Shown: positions 32,636 to 43,770 of the stretch, piece after piece
How the letters are laid out: each line of letters opens with the position of its first letter
How positions within the stretch are numbered: the first letter of the stretch is position 1
DNA from: Scleroderma bovista
Lineage: Eukaryota; Basidiomycota; Agaricomycetes; Boletales; Sclerodermataceae
Assembly (NCBI GenBank): GCA_037178675.1
Contig: JAYMGJ010000086.1
Coordinates: forward strand, 1-64,000
Direction: 5' to 3'
Length of the DNA: 64,000 bases
Made by a program: the position numbers and the translations under genes
The notes under the pieces: generated by a model
Told to the model about the DNA's origin: nothing
Databases searched by the model: none
Seen by the model: only the letters and a program-made list of their open reading frames with translations

Positions 32636-33273
32636 TAAGGCGGCAGTCGGTCCAGCCAAAAAGGCTCCCGCCCAGGCTGGAGGATTATGATGACGCCCGT
32701 ATACAAAAGAGGCGCCGAACGTAGGTTTATTTCATATGTATTGTAAAGTACATACATCAAATATGGGACCACTGGGTGGGTCAAAACAAGGTGATGATCA
32801 CGACTGCGGTATGTGTATAATAGCCACAGCATGTATATAGGAGTTGTACGTAAGGCCGCGGTATGGATAATGCCCGGGGTAGTAACAACCAAGGCGTCTC
32901 AGCACAGTGGCATCATGTACCATATCCACAATATGTATGATAGCCGCGGTATTTACAACTATTGACCTCAGCCAAAGGTTTGAATTATAACTGGGGTGAC
33001 AGTCGCAAGCACATATGTCTGTAATAGCCGCGGTATATATGAGAGCCGCGGTATATATGATTCACGTGGTACCATGATGTTTAGAACCATTTAGAACAAA
33101 AGGTGTGGATTACAGCCATGGTGACCATCGCTACTGCGGGGACTATCACAAGCACAATGTGTGGATCCAAAATCAATCACTCCATGGTGCCCATCATACT
33201 CACCATGCTAGTGCTTATCCCTGTACAAACTGAATGTTTTTTGTTCAAGATAAAAACAGACAACCAATTGTAA
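32636..33273. other. Spacer with CCGCGG-centred short repeats
   Basis: There is no gene between two convergent genes. TAGCCGCGGTAT occurs near 32944 and 33030, with related forms near 32857 and 33047, mixed with decayed copies. Confidence 0.55.
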
Positions 33274-34684
33274 TTACAACATTGATGGGTGTAAATCTTC
33301 TAATTGATCCATGGCAATCTGTGTGCCCTCCATCTCACCCTTATCAATTTGCTCCAACTTATCTATGATGTCAGCATAATGTGCCCTCAATGCAATGAGC
33401 CTCCTCCACTCCCGAGTTTCTTCCACCAACTTGTCCGCATATTGCATGTACATCGCAATAAGCGGTTTGTCGTAGGAGTTGTCCAGGCGGGTAATTTTGC
33501 CGTCCTTGGGGTGGAAGCGGGCTGCAATCTGTCGCGCTGTGCTTACTATTGATTGTCAATATCAATTTAATAGAGATGTCAATGCACTCACATTCATGCC
33601 GCGGGCAATTGAATTTACCTTTGTAAATTTCCAGGTCGGCCATCATTCTCAGCAAGTGCCACCATTCCCCTACGATGGTGTCAGTGTAGGAAACTCCAAC
33701 CAAGGCCTAACTAACCTTCCATATCCTTGGGACATGTTGCAGGGAATCCGCTCACCGGGCCCGATTCCGCTTCCCTTCCCTTTCCCTTATCCACTAACCT
33801 ACGATGTGCAATGGGGCTCGTACCAACTACCCTTGGCAAGGAATTCTCAAAGAATCTTTCCTCTGGGTTAGATCCGCTCTCAGTTGGCTCACCTGTCCCT
33901 GAGAAGAGTGGGGACCCAGCCATCGATGGTGATCCGTGGGGTGACTTTGAAGGGGTGGACTGAACGGACGAAACTGACATTGGCGATGTCAGTGGTATGT
34001 ATAATGCTGGCTGTGCAGGTGGAGTCCATCCTTCATTGTCCTTCGACGCGTCAGTATCGGAGGAGTCAGGTGATGTTGCGCGGATGGGTGTGATCGGCCG
34101 GGGTGATGAGTTTCCATCGGAGGTAGGGCTTGGGGACACTTCGGGAAAGGTTTGTGATGGCGGTAGAGGGGGAGGGATCCATCCCTGGCTATCCTCTGAG
34201 GTGTCGGTGTCGGATGATGAGTCAGACGATGTTTGAGGCATGGGTGTGCTGGCTACATCCCCGCGGTCGGGTGTTGATGTGGGTGGAAATGCAGGAGGGT
34301 CCCACTCGGGACTTGGCAACACCCCTGGTTCAGCCCAGATGTCAGACCTCGCACCCACAGGTGATTCAAGCATGGGGAACGAACCTTCATCCACTTCAAT
34401 AGACATCGGGTCTGCCGCGGGTGGAGGGGGAGGTTCATCGGGTGGACACCACCCAGTGCTATTATCACTTGCTGTAAACATAAAATGAGTACTGTTAAAG
34501 TGTACATGAAGGATACATACATGTTCTGCTCAGAGACCGTCTTTTTGGAGGTGTCCACCCTGGGCTACCAAATAAACCTGCCCAAAATCAATCTCAAATG
34601 CCAAAGACAGTTCCAATATAACAATTTACCAGGGTTGGCTGCTCCATCATTGATAAATCTAACATTCCTAGCTGGTCCGGTCAT
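33274..34684 (-). CDS. Proline-rich KDZ-element protein with GWxPP repeats
   Basis: The ATG at 34684 starts MTGPARNVRFINDGAANP. Two small introns (about 34632-34580 and 34523-34477) lead to a long Pro/Ser/Asp-rich exon with three repeats of the form GW(C/I/T)PP followed by prolines, each but the first preceded by SSDTDxSxDxx. A basic KGKGRE motif is near 33790. Two further introns (near 33692-33647 and 33619-33546) precede a helical C-terminal exon (RQIAARFHPKDGKITRLD, LVEETREWRRLIALRAHYAD) that ends at 33274. The C-terminal part could be a coiled-coil interaction segment. Function unknown. Inside the element it faces the Zn-cluster gene head to head. Confidence 0.6.
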
Positions 34685-35540
34685 GGTTGGTGGTTGTGTA
34701 TGAAATAAAGAAGGCTGGCAAGGGCTTGGTGTTCACAGGCCGCGATCATATATGTTCGGGTCGAATGCTTACATAAGATATTTCCCACCATTAAGACATC
34801 TGGAATCTAGGGTGGAATTCGGGTACTATATATCACTCTCAATGGATTGCAATTGTTCTATCTTTTTGTAGAAATGTTTAGGTATGAACAAGCCTAATTG
34901 TAGCGCTGTAGGTCAGTATTTGCTGATAACAATAGACAATGAAACAGGTTTAGCACACCCGCGGTCATTGTTCCGTCACTAGACATTGCGGGTATACTTT
35001 TCTATGCTTTCCAAGAAAGCAGAGAAATTTCACACATTATATTTGTAGTGGACTTCAGGTGTCCAGCCTACATTTCAACATTTACCCGACGAAAATGCCT
35101 TCTGATTGTGTTTACCTTCCGCGGCTATTTTATCCAATAAGGGTTAGTGTGAATAATGTCGCTTGCACTAGCTATGCAATCACAATATGCAATCACAATT
35201 GTACAAGCATTGCTGTGTGTGGTCTATTTGATACTAATACTGCACCCATTATACTGTTAAATCTAAAATACTGTATGTTACCGCGGTGGGTTCCCTTCAA
35301 AAATCCTATGAGACCTTCAATTCCATTTATACCTCGGTGATTAAATTTACACGTTGATGTTGGTGCCTGACTAGCTAAACGGAGATTATTAGCACGTGGC
35401 TTGGCGCCTGATGACATACCAATGGTCAGTCTGGGTGTGTGACATCTGCTGACCTAATCATAATAAATGTTCAACATACCGCGCGGCTTCCACACCGCAA
35501 ACTTGTTTTCCTCTCTCACTCATCTCACTCCTACAAAACT
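34685..35540. other. Divergent intergenic region
   Basis: This 856-base AT-rich spacer lies between two divergent genes. CCGCGG occurs near 34962, 35120 and 35282. No coding sequence is supported. It probably holds two promoters. Confidence 0.45.
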
Positions 35541-37532
35541 ATGTCCACCCAACAATCCGAAATCCAAGTCCCATCCCCATCCAACGTTCCCGAAGACTTC
35601 GGAACACCCATGACCCCTGGAGAAGTTATCGCGGATGCCACCAGCATTATTACCGGCAGAGTAGCAGCTATTAAGAAAACGAAGGATACTGCGTCATGGC
35701 TGGAGGTCCATCGCGATGTCTGGGCCCAACTGGTGAGTCCAATATTCAACATAGTTCAATGCCACTAACAACCGTCAGAACCGCGTCAGAGAGGTGGTGG
35801 GGAACTTACCCCGCGGTTTCAGCATTCCCCCCATGCTCATGGCCCTTGATCGCGACCTGGAAGATCCATCCGAGGGTATTACAACGTGGCCAAAGTGGCC
35901 CCAAATGCTCCAATCCCCTGCAGACAGTGTCTCTGACCATCCGTGGTGCAACCGCGGTGAAAATATTCCGGAACCGAGCAATGAAGGCAGGGTGGATGGT
36001 GAGCAGGCAGAGATGCAGAGGGTTGATAAGGGAAAGCAAAGGGCATATGAGGTGAGTAGCTATGAGGTCAGCCCATCCGAGCCAGTTGGTGCAGAGGAGG
36101 CAAGAAGTCGTCGCCGTGGACGTGAGCAGACTCGGGGACGTAGCCAATCCCGTCGCCCTCGTAAACGCGTCAAGTCCGCCCCCATTGTCGACAGCGATGA
36201 CGAAGACACTGCGAAGCCTACCCGCCGCGGTGTAACCAAGACCTACGACCTTCACCATCCCCCTCCCGACTTCCCAATCCTTCCCGCCGCCGATCGATGT
36301 GACCACTGCGCCCGTCGGATGTTACCCTGTGCCAGGAAGGAGGATCGTGCATGCTTCCAATGCAACAAGGGGAAGCATGGGTGCAGCTTGTCACTCAAGC
36401 GCGTCAGGTCGCGATCGCAGTCCCGTGCACCAGCTACACGGACAAGCCAACCCGACCCCGCCCCATCACCAGCACTTACTGCTGCCCCAACCCGTACCAA
36501 CCCTCCCCGTTCCGCTCGCAAACACAAAGCCAAAAGTCCCGCGCCCATGGATGTCCCCTCTCCACGTCCAGCAGCCACAGCTGGACCTTCCACACTTGGC
36601 CCATCAAGGGGCAGACGTGAAAGTAGGTTAAATATTTCCTTTGCTCCGTTCTGCTGAAAATCTAAACAGAATTTGATGGAGTGCTGATAGTGCAACCGCG
36701 ATGGCTTTCAAAATCAAGTGACCGCGGTACAAGCACCGAACACAGCGAACATACGACCACGGCGACGACTACAAGCGCCTGCAGCGAATGTTCGGACTTG
36801 AAGGAGAAGCTGGGCGATGTGACACGTAGGCTGGAGGCGCAAGAGGTTCAAATGGACACTCTTCGCCAGCTCATGGAGAGTCTGAGGTCAGGTACGCTGA
36901 TTGTCCATCCAGAACTGCCCCCTCCCCCTTCCATGCAGACTTCCACCCCACTTGGAAGTCCTGCATCGATTTTCCGTGCGCCCTCGCCTGCTGCATGCTC
37001 CCCCGACGTCCCTCCTGCAGACCATGGACCGGATCCCACACCGCCTGCGGTTGCAAGCATGGAATCGCCCCCACAGCCGCCTGCATCATCTTTGCCTGAT
37101 GCGTCCACCACCATCGCGATCCATGTGGGATCCATTGCCCCCGACCTCTTGAACACTCTCTGGGGTCCAACCGCGGTAGAAGACAGACATCCGCCTCGGT
37201 CTCCCAGCCCTGCTGGCGATGACCATGTGCCTCCATCACGCCCCCCTCCCTTCATCATCTCCACAGACGATGCAATGGCTGTGGATGAAGCCAGGGATTC
37301 TGTCCCCACCACCGCAGTAAGTCCTATTGATTCACCCATGGTTCGCTACTTACATCCCCTGTAGTCTCCCAACGTTACAGAAGGTGATGGAATGCCTCTG
37401 GATCCCCAAGCGATTCCTCCCCCCATCATCATCATAAGTCCCGCCAATGTCCCCGATAACTCAGTTCCCGCACCCGCGGTTTCAGATGAGGGATGTGTAG
37501 GCGCTGTGGAAGGGAATAAAATGGACATTTAA
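35541..37532 (+). CDS. KDZ-element gene with exact Zn2Cys6-type spacing
   Basis: The ATG at 35541 starts MSTQQSEIQVPSPSNV. Exon 1 ends at about 35731. The second exon begins NRVREVVGNLPRGFSIPP and carries an Arg/Ser-rich basic block (SRRRGREQTRGRSQSRRPRKR). It then has RCDHCARRMLPCARKEDRAC followed by FQCNKGKHGCSL (about 36295-36390). The cysteine spacing CX2CX6CX7CX2CX6C falls inside the fungal Zn2Cys6 consensus, although the usual RxKxKCD loop is different. A further exon carries a leucine-rich coiled coil (CSDLKEKLGDVTRRLEAQEVQMDTLR, a typical dimerisation segment), then a Pro-rich tail to the stop at 37530-37532. This layout (basic, zinc cluster, coiled coil, acidic/proline tail) is that of a DNA-binding regulator. 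Binding is not shown. Confidence 0.7.
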
Positions 37533-38519
37533 TATTTTTTTTATCTCCATTCATACATTGTTTTTGCACAGACTATTTGCTTTATTCATACATCTTTGTA
37601 CTTTCTTTTTTACAACATTTCTTTTTGCCACCAGACATTGTTTTTTCGGTTCACATGTATTAAATTCTTTTTTGTCCTTTACTTTATGAATGCAATTTGT
37701 TTGTTTCACCCAAAAAATATTCTACCCCCGATTGTGCACAGATGCTGTTAATTATTTAGCAGCCCTGGTATGCCAACTGAGTCCTGCCCACTTATCACCA
37801 GGGGTCCAGTAATTCGTCGTAAATAATTTCATTTGAATGGTACATTTCACTGAATTGTGTGTGGTACTATCTACAACAACCCTAGTGTTAGTTTTTATTT
37901 AATACTTCCTTTATATAGGATAAACCTATATACCAGTCATCATTTAATATACCTGCGGTCACTATGTATTTTTGTTCCCACAGTAATAGGTGTGTTACTG
38001 ACATCAAATACCAATAAGTCGCCTATATGCTGCAGCATGTCCTCTTTCCAAACATTGGTTCCATCCTGTTTCATACGCTAGTGGTCCCTAAACCTAACCC
38101 CCAGTAGTTGAATTAATCCCACGGCAGTTTCCATTACCTATTGTAATTACATCCCCGCAGCAGTTCCCCTTACCTATTGTAGTTATTACACCCCCCATGG
38201 TAGTCACACTTCACCCGCGGTAGTGACTGCTTATTTGAAATAGCTATTACCATGGTGCCATTAGCGTAGTGGTGTCCCTTGTGTTGGACTGATTTGAACA
38301 TGCTCACCTATATACCTATATTATAAAATCATGGGTCATACCTACTGCGCCATTATTATAACTGACCATGGTTCTAGCATAGTCCTGTTCTGTGTTGTAC
38401 TGATTAGCCGATTTTTATTCTGGTGTGGTTGTATGCATCAGCCTAAGGAGGTGCATGTGGTTTACATTATCACACAATATGGAATTATACCTGCCTGCAA
38501 TCATTACACATACCAAGGG
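37533..38519. other. Non-coding AT-rich right shoulder of the KDZ element
   Basis: No gene is supported. Poly-T runs near 37535-37680 may mark the end of the preceding transcript. One CCGCGG near 38216 and decayed GGTAGT motifs lead into the right array. Confidence 0.5.
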
Positions 38520-38960
38520 TAGTGACAACCAACCCGCGGTAGTAACGAGCAAGCCGCGGTAGTGATGACCAAGCCACGGTAGTGATGACCAAGCCACGGT
38601 AGTGATGACCAACCCCTCGTAGTGATTACCAACCTAGTGATTATTAACCCGCGGTAGTGATTACCAACCCGCGGTAGTGACCCATACCCCGTGGATGTGA
38701 TGACCAACCCCTCATAGTGATTACCAACCTAGTGATTATTAACCCGCGGTAGTGATTACAAACCCGCGGTAGTGACCCATACCCCGCGGTAGTGATGACC
38801 AACCCCTCAGTGATTACCAACGTAGTGATTATTAACCAGCGGTAGTGATTACCAACCCGCGGTAGTGATGACCAACCCCTCATAGTGATTACCAACCTAG
38901 TGATTATTAACCGCGGTAGTGATTACCACCCCGTGGTAGTGACACTTTACCCGCGGTAGG
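38520..38960 (-). repeat. Right sub-terminal array built on AACCCGCGGTAGTGA
   Basis: Short units of about 20 bases (AACCCGCGGTAGTGATGACC and variants with ATTACC) are organised into a higher-order block of about 120 bases repeated three to four times. Intact CCGCGG occurs about ten times. The core is the reverse complement of the left array core, so the two arrays face each other. Confidence 0.88.
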
Positions 38961-39302
38961 AACACCCCTGATTATTGACAATAATCCCGGGGTAATTACC
39001 ACGGTGCCATTTGTGTATTGGTGCCCCCTGCTACTCTGATTTGGTTTAGCTCACCTATACACCTACATGATAATACAATATGGGCTTGTCCAATGACATG
39101 AATGAAAGGCAGGCCTGGGCCCACCCGAATGATATAGTGAGCACAAATTATGTGCTCCCATTAATTTCCATGACAATATTTAATTTGACCCATTCACCCT
39201 CCCCTTAATTGACAATCTAGCCCACCCATATTACATTGTGATAATATCTAAGTAGGTAGCCCATCCATGGCAATCGATAACAAATTATTCCTGGGCTACC
39301 AT
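38961..39302 (-). repeat. Right outer sub-terminal region with AGCCCACC motifs
   Basis: No gene. TAGCCCACCCATATT, TAGCCCATCC and GGGCCCACCC mirror the GGGTGGGCT motifs near the left terminus. Confidence 0.6.
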
Positions 39303-39357
39303 CCGCTGGTCCGTGACACTCGGCCGATTTTCACCTTCGGGTGGCCGTGTAAGACGG
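39303..39357 (-). repeat. Right terminal inverted repeat of the KDZ element
   Basis: This is the reverse complement of 18987-19041 with a single G/A difference near the inner end. It is followed by CCTAAGTAGGTG. The left end is preceded by CTACCTTGTC, so no exact direct duplication is visible. Confidence 0.95.
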
Positions 39358-39692
39358 CCTAAGTAGGTGCATGGGGTCCGGCGCTGAGATATTATTTGAG
39401 ATAAGTACGCGTGCAATGCCCTCTGCGGTATTCCACTCTCTGCGTTCGGCTGTTCCCTCCTCGGGGGGTTCAGTCTCACCTTCGCAGTGGGACCATTCAA
39501 TTCAAGCATGGGCCAGATTTGGCCCTTCCAGGCCACCCAATTCTCATCTTTCAGGGGTTCAGGTGTTTTAAAGGAGGATATAGCGCCGAGGAAGCATTTG
39601 TCTTTGTACACTGGCGCTTCGCCAGGATTTTGTTCGGGTGCGGGGCCTTGTCCAAATCCGTCCTCGTCTCCATACACGTCCAGTGCATCCAT
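39358..39692 (-). pseudogene. Copia-type gag N-terminal fragment
   Basis: The minus-strand frame starting at 39692 (MDALDVYGDEDGFGQG) has the block FKTPEPLKDENWVAWKGQIWPMLELNG, which resembles the start of Ty1/copia gag domains. A possible donor (AAGGTGAGACTG) follows NGPTAK, after which similarity is lost. The frame then runs into the KDZ right terminus, so the gene is truncated there. No matching continuation is visible on the left side of the KDZ element. Confidence 0.5.
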
Positions 39693-40164
39693 ATGGATAG
39701 AATAGGGATAAGGGAATAGGGATGATTGATAACGTAGTCAGCGTTGCTTCTGTGAACTGTTCTGCTTGCCTAGTAGCTAAGAGCCAGCAGGGCTCATAAC
39801 CTGTGGTGAATATGTGCGAGATATATGTCCACGGGACACAGCAGAAGCTTAGCTATATGACTCAGAACAGGTAAGGATGGGGGCGTGCAATTCTCTGTTC
39901 CCCTATTCTACTCGAGCTATATATATATTCATACAGATCTATGGGGATGGGGCAATCGTGCCCCATCATTCCTATTGTTGCCATAGCTGGTGTCGGCTTG
40001 TGGCTGTGTCAGCCTCAACACTCATGTGATATGTCAAAACTTGGGATGGCAAAAGTGCTGTTTTGCTGATGAAATGGGGAAGAAAAGATAATCCATTATA
40101 ATCTCTGGCAGAAGTTCCCTTGCTCGCAGAGCAAAGGGTTCTGGGATTTCATTAAATTGTGGGA

Positions 40165-40249
40165 ACATATCATGACAGAACTTTTTGCCTTCTTTGGAAC
40201 CGTGTGATTCAGTTGACTTACTTTGCAAGTTGTGAACCTTTCGATACAC
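40165..40249 (+). repeat. 85-base direct repeat, copy 1
   Basis: It starts ACATATCATGACAG and ends CGATACAC. It is identical, as far as I can see, to 40501-40585. Similarity fades out in the next 20 bases. Confidence 0.85.
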
Positions 40250-40500
40250 CGTAGTAGTCACCAGAATTCACATACTACGTAGTAGTGTGTCACACCCTCG
40301 TCTTGTCCCGCGCGTGTGTGCCGTCACCCGCTGGCACTAGCCTAGTAGTACTAAGGGCAGCGTACTAATACATACCTCCTCCGTTCCGCGCCCACGCCTT
40401 CGTCACAAGTCTATCCGCTCGACCCCCCCGTGCGCCGGCGTTGTAAAACGCAGTTACAGGCACGGGGGCATTGCCATTGTAAATCTCCCGAGATAAAGAT

Positions 40501-40585
40501 ACATATCATGACAGAACTTTTTGCCTTCTTTGGAACCGTGTGATTCAGTTGACTTACTTTGCAAGTTGTGAACCTTTCGATACAC
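40501..40585 (+). repeat. 85-base direct repeat, copy 2
   Basis: This is the second copy of 40165-40249, offset by 336 bases. A GC-rich, unrelated insert lies between the two copies. Confidence 0.85.
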
Positions 40586-41689
40586 TTCAGTAGTTACAAT
40601 TTGGATTTCCATTCGTGAGCAAGGGTTCTGCCGACGCAGGTGGCATTTCGAGTTTTTTGTAGGGTGATAATCAATTATCTGGTCATATCTGATCATATCT
40701 AGCATTATTTATTGGATGCTAGGGTTATAATGGATTATCTTTTCTTCTTCAATTCCCTGATATGGTGTAGTGTGGGGCCTTATTACGAAGAACCACCTAT
40801 CTTCGTTAGGGTGCGGCTTCGAGTGATCTGTGTATATCACGCTTCGCCAGCGCGCAGCAGATCGTTCACATGTGCTTCTACATAAAGCATCTTCATCTTG
40901 ACATGTGACAGGTGAGCATCTGTGATGGAACGACGCCTTTGTGTTTGATAGGCTTTTAGTACCCTCAGATCACCTGGTCAGTCTGGTTAAAGCCTAATAG
41001 GATTTATATGTCTGGTCTGTTGTTTAGTAGTTCGTACTTCATCACAAACCACAACCTTTATGGATGACTCACCTGCTAGCGCTGGGTACAATAACTGGCC
41101 TACTAATCAGCATCCAACGTCCCTGTTATATTTTTGGCATGCGTAGATCCCAATGGCATGTAGCAATAGTCATCCCGGCGGTGGTGGCTTTGGACTGTGG
41201 GGTGTGAGCTATGACATTGACAATCAGGATGAATGATATATATATGCACTCAGTGGGCTGCATGTGCATTCACTGCAATTTTTTCTCTCATCGCCACTGG
41301 CAGGTGACATTCAACAATTCTAGAAAGCCTGGCGTCTGATGGTTTCTGTGTCTGGTTAGGGACTCAAGTACCGGGACTTTATGTAACGGATCACTCGACT
41401 TAGGCTGAGTGCGATATTTCCAAATCTCAGCTGGAGGTGAGAGTATGAGGTAAGGTACAATGATAGTTTGGCCTTCAGTAATTCGAGTCCTATCTGTGAG
41501 CTATATTTCGAGTCTCTGATGGTTGGGTTCAGGTCCCTGAACATCCAGTTATATCAAGCGGTCAGTCGGGACTCGGCACGTTGTCTAAGAATGCTGTACC
41601 TCACTGACTTTCAACAGTCACATTGAGGGACAACCTGAATGCCGCAACTATGTCATCCTACTTGTGATTTCATTTTTGAATATAATTCT

Positions 41690-43770
41690 TGGGTCCGGCC
41701 CTGAGAGAACAGGTGTAGTTGTTGGCAGAAACAAGTACTTTTTCCGTGTGGCGGAAGACCCATCCTCCATAGGTGGTGACTTAGAAGCCTGGATAGGCTT
41801 TTACTCCTCTGTACGCCCATCCACGACAACTCATGGTCAACGTAAATGTCTGCACGACAGCATTCTATGTCGTACAGAACTTAGCGAAAAAGCAATGATC
41901 GAGTTCCATCGTGCTTCATTTGGAACGGAGATGAACGGGAAGGAGATGAACGACTTCGTTAGTAGCGTGAGGGTGCAAACCATTCATCTCGGTTACTGGA
42001 AGACTGTCACGGAAGTCGCACGTGTTAATGCGAGGCAACATAGGTTCTGCGCTGCAGAACTTGGAGAGGCCTCAGTGGAGGAATATTCCGTTTGTTGCTC
42101 ATCCTGAGTTTGTATTTAGCTGATCGAACCGTGTGGAAGAATACAAAGTTACCAGGTAGTACCTCGATTTGCCTCTCGTTAACGTTAGTGGCGAGAAAAG
42201 AAACCCGGCCACGGAGGAAAGTGAAACCAGATGAAATTTTTTTGCCTCCTGAAGTCTGTGAAATATTACCAAACCAGCCTTTCCTCTGATGAAGGACTAT
42301 ACTGCAAACATGATCACCATGACCTGTAAACCCCCAAACGTCAATGATGAAGGCATTGTCAACCAGAGTCTCGCTCACCTGGATTTTCGTCCCCCTGAAC
42401 TTGCCATCCAGGCCTTCGGTATGCACATTGATTCCGACATGACAGTGGTTCCTGGTCGCATCCTTCCAGAGCCTAGCATTAAGTACTTGCAAAGCACTTC
42501 TTCTATCGACGCCAGAGCTTCCTGGAACTTGAAAGGAATCAAGTTTGCTGTGGGTGCGGTGCTTTAAAAATGGCGGTTCTGGTCGTCAATGATGGGCATT
42601 GGGTGGCCAGACAAAGAGTTTGAAGGGCGCCGTGATTCGACGTTGCACGCTGTAGTTGCCGACTTCGGTAAAAATGTGTGCCAAGAGAGGAATGCAGGTC
42701 GCTGGTGAGCCTCCATCTATCTTGACGTCCCGCTCCCTCGCAGGACGTTAGCTGATCCCATACGTAAAGCTGCTATCGATGCTATCCACAAGGTCCTTGA
42801 TCCCGAACACGGAAAGGTTGACATCGTGATGGCGATGCTGTCCACTGACGACAAGGCCATATACCAGGGCTTAAGCATCTTTGTGATGTCTATCTGGGTG
42901 TGGTGACCGTATGCGTGCAGTCCTCCAAACTGAAGCAGGGCAACCTACAATACTATGCGAATGTTGCCCTTAAATTCAGCGCAAATTTGGGCGGCGTTAA
43001 TCACATTTTGGATAAGAAGAACAGTGGATGGTTGAACGCAATGCCGACCATGATAGTCGGCATGGACGTGACGCACCCTGGGACTGCTGGCGAGGCCCGT
43101 AGGTATCTTCTTGTCAACTTCCCTCACAAGTCGTGCTAGAATTACTATCCAGCATCCGTTGCAGCTGTATCAATAATCAGGACGCACAATACCCGGGAGC
43201 CTTGAAATTCAGGAAGGGAAGGAAGAGGTAAGATGCACACGTGTCAGACCTTTCGTATCCCTGATAGATGATTGCTAAACTTGACAAAATGATGACCGAA
43301 CGCCTTGATTTGTACAAGAGGAAGAACAAGGACCGATTACCGGAGTGTATCCTTGTGTATCGGGATGGAGATTCAGAGGTGCGCCAGTGATGTAGGCATA
43401 TTTTTCTTACCTATCTCATTCGTTGCAGGGTCAATTCAAGCTCGTCCGAGAGAAAGAACTTCGCCGTATCGTGAAGGCTTGACAAACCTAGGAAGCCCTA
43501 CAAGCCCAAGCTCATTATCGTGATATGTGGAAAGCGCCACCACACACGATTCTGCCCTACCAGTGCCGATCATGCTGCAAGCGATGGAAATCCGACTATT
43601 ATGTTATGATCGGATTCGACGCGGACGGGCTTCAGGGGTTGACACATGCACTCAGTTATATGTTTTCTTGAGCGACGAAGGTTGTCGGCCTAGTTCTCCA
43701 GCATATTACGCCGACCTTGCTTGTTGGCGTTACCTGCGCAAGTTAATACGACATAGCAGAAAAGGAGATG
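41690..43770 (+). pseudogene. Argonaute pseudogene
   Basis: Argonaute domains appear in order but in shifting frames. LEAWIGFYSSVRPS is near 41785, then QLMVNVNVCTTAFY in another frame near 41830, and EFHRASFG near 41900. The PAZ start VRVQTIHLGYWKTV is near 41970. LPPEVCEILPNQPF is near 42245 and NMITMTCKPPNVN near 42310. The PIWI domain shows VALKFSANLGGVNHIL, then MDVTHPG with the first catalytic Asp near 43070, then CILVYRDGDSE with the second near 43350. IVICGKRHHTRF (43515) is followed by an internal deletion of the DRG region. LQGLTHALSYMF and SSPAYYADLACWRY are near 43640-43730. At least four frameshifts plus TAA and TGA interrupt it. It cannot make a slicer. Confidence 0.85.

Larger units (their letters stand above)
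18987..39357. mobile_element. Giant KDZ DNA transposon with TET/JBP cargo
   Basis: This 20.4-kb element is bounded by 55-base inverted repeats (18987-19041 and 39303-39357, one mismatch). It encodes a KDZ-family transposase with a CxC2 cysteine cluster, a TET/JBP-like dioxygenase and four further genes, all with short introns. Both ends carry sub-terminal repeat arrays in opposite orientation. The element is strikingly rich in CCGCGG. A solo LTR (28437-29518) interrupts the transposase. KDZ transposons with TET/JBP genes are known in mushrooms. The gene set and motif pattern here are read from this sequence. No clear target duplication was found. Confidence 0.9.
39693..41680. other. Gene-poor stretch with repeat debris
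   Basis: No gene is supported. It contains an 85-base direct duplication, a 20-base inverted pair (40081-40100 and 40726-40745) and a GC-rich insert (about 40284-40470) beginning TGTGTCACACCC. It looks like overlapping remnants of small mobile elements. Confidence 0.45.

Noticed and set aside
38520..38960. Regularly spaced short repeats resembling a CRISPR array
   Set aside because: Units are degenerate, without unique spacers of constant length, and the host is a fungus. They are sub-terminal repeats of the KDZ transposon.
18978..39368. Target duplication of the KDZ element (CCTAC / CCTAA next to the inverted repeats)
   Set aside because: Only four bases agree and the registers differ. I prefer to state that none was found.
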